From: an uncultured Prevotellaceae bacterium
Lineage (GTDB): Bacteria; Bacteroidota; Bacteroidia; Bacteroidales; Bacteroidaceae
DNA: 7,990 nucleotides
Reading direction: 5' to 3'
Assembly: GCA_945827465.1 (NCBI GenBank)
Contig: CALZOH010000152.1
Coordinates: 1-7,990, forward strand
The notes under the pieces were generated by a model. That model was given only the letters and a program-made list of their open reading frames with translations. It did not search any database and was not told the DNA's origin. Position 1 is the stretch's first letter. Each line of letters begins with the position of its first letter. The translations under genes and the position numbers were made by a program. Positions 5,808 to 7,990 of this stretch are shown piece by piece.

Positions 5808-7358
5808 ATGAGTAACGGCCGACTTTTGTGGGTAGACGACGAAATCGCTATGATGCGCGCCCAAATCTTTTTTCTGGAAAGCAAAGGTTACGAGGTTTGC
5901 AAGGCATCCAACGGTGCCGACGCCATCGACCTCTGTCAGGAACAGAGCTTCGACCTGATTTTGCTCGATGAGAACATGCCCGGACTCTCGGGCCTGGAGA
6001 CGCTGACTAAAATCAAGACGCTTCTGCCTACCGTACCCATCGTGATGGTCACCAAGAGTGAAGAAGAAGACATCATGAACCAGGCCATCGGCTCCGACAT
6101 TGCCGACTACCTCATCAAGCCCGTCAATCCCAACCAGATTTTGCTGACCCTGAAGCGCAACATCCACAAGCAGGAAATCACCAACGAGGTGCGACAGCTC
6201 AACTACCGACAGGAGTTTGGCGAACTCGGCATGCGCATCAACGACTCGATGACGGCCAACGACTGGATGGAAGTCTACAAGCGCCTTGTGTTCTGGGAGC
6301 TCCAGCTGACCGAAATCGGGAGCGACATGCGCGAAATGCTGCGCATGCAAAAGCAGGAAGCCAACCTCGGCTTTGCCAAGTTCGTCAAGCGCCACTACGA
6401 GGACTGGATTACCGGTCGCGAGGAGTCGCCGCTGATGAGCAACCATATCTTCAAGCAGCGCGTCTTCCCCCTGCTCGACCGCGGCGAAAAAGTATTCGTG
6501 CTGATCATCGACAACTTCCGCTTCGACCAATGGAAAGCCATTCAGGGCGAACTGGCCGACCTCTTCACCTTCGACGAAGAACTCTACTACAGCATTCTGC
6601 CCACCGTCACGCAGTACGCGCGCAACGCCATCTGCTCCGGACTGATGCCCTTGCAGATTCAGCAGCTCTACCCCTCGCTGTGGGTGGACGAAGACGAAGA
6701 CGAGGGGAAGAATCTCAACGAAAAGGAACTACTTCAAACGCTCATGGAGCGCTACCGGCGCAAGGAGAGTTTCAGTTACCACAAACTCAACGACTCCATC
6801 GCCGTGGACAAACTGCTCGGGCAATTCAACAACTTGCTCAACCATCAGCTCAACGTGATGGTGATTAACTTCATCGATATCCTCTCCCACTCCAAGAGCG
6901 AGAATCAAATGGTCCACGAGTTAGTGGGCAACGAGGCCGCCTTCCGCAGCATCACGCTCAGCTGGTTCCGCCACACCTCCATTCGCTATCTCTTCCGCGA
7001 GATCGCCCGCAGCGGCTACCGCGTCATCATCACCACCGACCACGGCAGCGTGCAGGTCAACACCCCGGTGAAAATCATCGGCGACCGGCAGACCAACTCC
7101 AACCTGCGCTTCAAGGTCGGCAAAAATCTCAGCTACAAGGAGCGCGAAGTGGTCGAACTGCGCTCGCCGCAGAAGGTGCAACTGCCCAGCCCCAACCTCA
7201 GCAGCGCCTACGTGCTGGCCTTCGGCGACCGCTTCTTTGCTTACCCCAACAACTACAATTACTACGCTTCCTTCTATAAAGGTACCTTCCAGCACGGGGG
7301 CATCTCGATGGAAGAAATGATCATTCCCCTCATCAAGCTTACATCCAAAGAAAAATAA
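5808..7358 (+). CDS. porX: PorX-type response regulator with PglZ (alkaline phosphatase-like) domain
   Basis: This 516-aa cytoplasmic protein has two recognisable parts. Residues 5-120 are a CheY-like receiver with the acidic pair D10-D11, the phospho-acceptor Asp54 in LILLDENMPG, conserved Thr82 and Lys104 (LIKP). A helical linker (120-215) follows. Residues 225-510 are a PglZ/alkaline phosphatase-superfamily domain with candidate metal and catalytic residues in IIDNFRFD (Asp235), PTVTQYAR (Thr266/Thr268), NFIDILSH (Asp357, His361), TTDHGSV (Asp411, His412) and FQHGG (His496). All expected metal ligands seem present, so it should be active. In Porphyromonas gingivalis PorX, with the kinase PorY and the sigma factor SigP, controls T9SS genes, and its PglZ domain hydrolyses oligonucleotides. 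These are known for the family and not shown here. An acidic stretch, DEDEDE, sits at 294-299. The ATG has AAGGA only 2 nt upstream. No kinase gene is present in the window. The start is secure because the receiver begins immediately. Confidence 0.94.
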   Translation: MSNGRLLWVDDEIAMMRAQIFFLESKGYEVCKASNGADAIDLCQEQSFDLILLDENMPGLSGLETLTKIKTLLPTVPIVMVTKSEEEDIMNQAIGSDIADYLIKPVNPNQILLTLKRNIHKQEITNEVRQLNYRQEFGELGMRINDSMTANDWMEVYKRLVFWELQLTEIGSDMREMLRMQKQEANLGFAKFVKRHYEDWITGREESPLMSNHIFKQRVFPLLDRGEKVFVLIIDNFRFDQWKAIQGELADLFTFDEELYYSILPTVTQYARNAICSGLMPLQIQQLYPSLWVDEDEDEGKNLNEKELLQTLMERYRRKESFSYHKLNDSIAVDKLLGQFNNLLNHQLNVMVINFIDILSHSKSENQMVHELVGNEAAFRSITLSWFRHTSIRYLFREIARSGYRVIITTDHGSVQVNTPVKIIGDRQTNSNLRFKVGKNLSYKEREVVELRSPQKVQLPSPNLSSAYVLAFGDRFFAYPNNYNYYASFYKGTFQHGGISMEEMIIPLIKLTSKEK

Positions 7359-7382
7359 ACCATCATCCCTCTCACCTTCGCC

Positions 7383-7799
7383 ATGAAAATTGTCATCAAC
7401 AACTTAGAAGATATCTCACGCGCTGCCCAAGAATTTCTGCCCCTGCTCAAGGAGCACCCCGTCGTAGCCTTCTATGGCGGGCTCGGAGCCGGTAAAACCA
7501 CCTTCATCAAGGCTCTCTGCGACCAACTGCAGGTAACCGACAGTGTCACTTCGCCCTCTTTCGCCATCGTCAACGAATACCACAGTGCGCTCACCGGCCG
7601 TCCGGTCTACCACTTCGACTTCTATCGCATCAAGAAGTTGGAAGAAGTCTACGACATTGGTTACGACGACTACGTCTACAGCGGTTATCCCTGCCTCATT
7701 GAGTGGCCCGAGATGGTCGAGACGCTTTTGCCCGACGACTATTTGCACGTTCGCATTGAGGTGAAGCCCGACGAAAGTCGCGAACTCCACATTCAGTGA
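7383..7799 (+). CDS. tsaE: tRNA t6A biosynthesis ATPase TsaE
   Basis: TsaE is the small cytoplasmic ATPase that works with TsaB and TsaD to put the threonylcarbamoyl group on adenosine 37 of tRNAs reading ANN codons. The 138-aa product has the normal family length and motifs: a P-loop GGLGAGKT (32-39), TSPSF (56-60) of the switch-like segment, HFDFYR (77-82) and IEWPE (106-110). The ATG lies 24 nt after porX, with no Shine-Dalgarno sequence and no promoter element in that gap. A strong terminator follows 41 nt after the stop, so this is the last gene of the unit. Its partners tsaB, tsaC and tsaD are not in the window. Association with porX has no known mechanistic basis and may only reflect shared transcription. 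Confidence 0.96.
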   Translation: MKIVINNLEDISRAAQEFLPLLKEHPVVAFYGGLGAGKTTFIKALCDQLQVTDSVTSPSFAIVNEYHSALTGRPVYHFDFYRIKKLEEVYDIGYDDYVYSGYPCLIEWPEMVETLLPDDYLHVRIEVKPDESRELHIQ

Positions 7800-7840
7800 T
7801 CGCTCTACCTTTCGGGATTTCCCCAAACGTAGCCGCAACC

Positions 7841-7887
7841 TATTTCATTGCTTCCGCCAACTTGCGAATGCAATGAAATATTTTTTT
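7841..7887 (+). terminator. Intrinsic terminator after tsaE
   Basis: TATTTCATTGC (7841-7851) and GCAATGAAATA (7870-7880) form a perfect 11-bp stem, followed at once by seven Ts (7881-7887). The 18-nt loop can extend the stem through CCGC (7854-7857) with GCG (7864-7866) and flanking TT/AA pairs. The T tract is on the plus-strand side, so it ends transcription coming from tsaE. The stretch before it (7800-7840) holds nothing I can recognise. Confidence 0.88.
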
Positions 7888-7894
7888 GTGACCT

Positions 7895-7990
7895 TCTGAA
7901 AAGTTTCAGAAGCATGAAAACATTTGTTTCGGGTCTCTGAAAAGTTTCAGAAGCATGAAAACATTTGTTTCGGGTCTCTGAAAAGTTTCA
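7895..7990. repeat. 41-bp tandem repeat with internal palindrome, cut by the window end
   Basis: Two complete identical 41-bp units (7895-7935 and 7936-7976) and the first 14 bases of a third (7977-7990) are present. Each unit opens with TCTGAAA-AG-TTTCAGA, a perfect inverted repeat. In the first copy the flanks lengthen the arms to 9 bp (CTTCTGAAA and TTTCAGAAG, 7893-7912). A second, imperfect dyad follows in each unit (GAAAACA-TT-TGTTTC, 7916-7930 in copy one). A 41-bp period shifts the reading frame at each copy, and I see no open frame, so it is not likely to be coding. The total copy number is unknown because the array runs off the window. Confidence 0.92.

Larger units (their letters stand above)
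317..7887 (+). other. Predicted six-gene transcription unit aroA to tsaE
   Basis: Six genes read in the same direction. Junctions are ATGA overlaps (aroA to the small protein, and the small protein to the permease), then gaps of 6, 49 and 24 nt. One consensus promoter lies upstream and one strong intrinsic terminator downstream. The gaps before porX and tsaE contain no TAnnTTTG element and no hairpin with a T tract. Internal promoters inside coding sequence cannot be excluded by eye. The single-operon reading is therefore inference. Confidence 0.6.

Noticed and set aside
5661..6530. Antisense open frame (289 codons, minus strand) across the porW end and the porX start
   Set aside because: It covers the conserved receiver domain of PorX on the other strand and shows no family features of its own.
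7895..7990. CRISPR array
   Set aside because: The units are identical and abut with no unique spacers, and no cas gene is present in the window.

Overview
The window looks like a chromosomal segment of a Bacteroidales bacterium that carries a type IX secretion system (T9SS), probably Prevotella-like or a relative. The reasons are the Bacteroidetes-type promoter elements (TTTG, 20 bp, TAnnTTTG), weak Shine-Dalgarno sequences, and a PorW/SprE-type lipoprotein next to a PorX-type response regulator. The genus is inferred from general features, not from a database match.

Layout. Positions 1-85 hold short direct repeats of unknown role. A tRNA-Pro(GGG) gene lies on the minus strand (161-235), with its own stem-loop terminator on its left (84-131). 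Between it and the next gene are two divergent promoters that interlock: each -33 element sits inside the spacer of the other. The plus-strand promoter starts a run of six co-directional genes: aroA (EPSP synthase), a small membrane-anchored cysteine-containing protein, an ABC-3 family metal permease, a large PorW/SprE-type TPR lipoprotein, a PorX-type receiver/PglZ protein, and tsaE. The first three overlap by ATGA junctions. The later gaps are 6, 49 and 24 nt. No good internal promoter was found by eye, and a strong intrinsic terminator follows tsaE (7841-7887). The simplest reading is one transcription unit of about 7.5 kb. Just beyond it, at least 2.3 copies of an identical 41-bp tandem repeat with an internal palindrome run off the right edge.

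How the genes relate. porW and porX encode two components of the same secretion machinery: an outer-membrane-associated structural or linking lipoprotein and a cytoplasmic regulator. Their adjacency suggests the two are supplied together. aroA (chorismate synthesis) and tsaE (tRNA t6A modification) are housekeeping genes. The small protein and the permease are translationally coupled and may form a metal-related pair. No ATPase or solute-binding protein for the permease is present.

Nothing here is clearly a new defence or mobile system. The points most worth a second look are the interlocked promoter pair, the coupling of T9SS genes to housekeeping genes, the uncharacterised cysteine-cluster protein, and the 41-bp tandem repeat.
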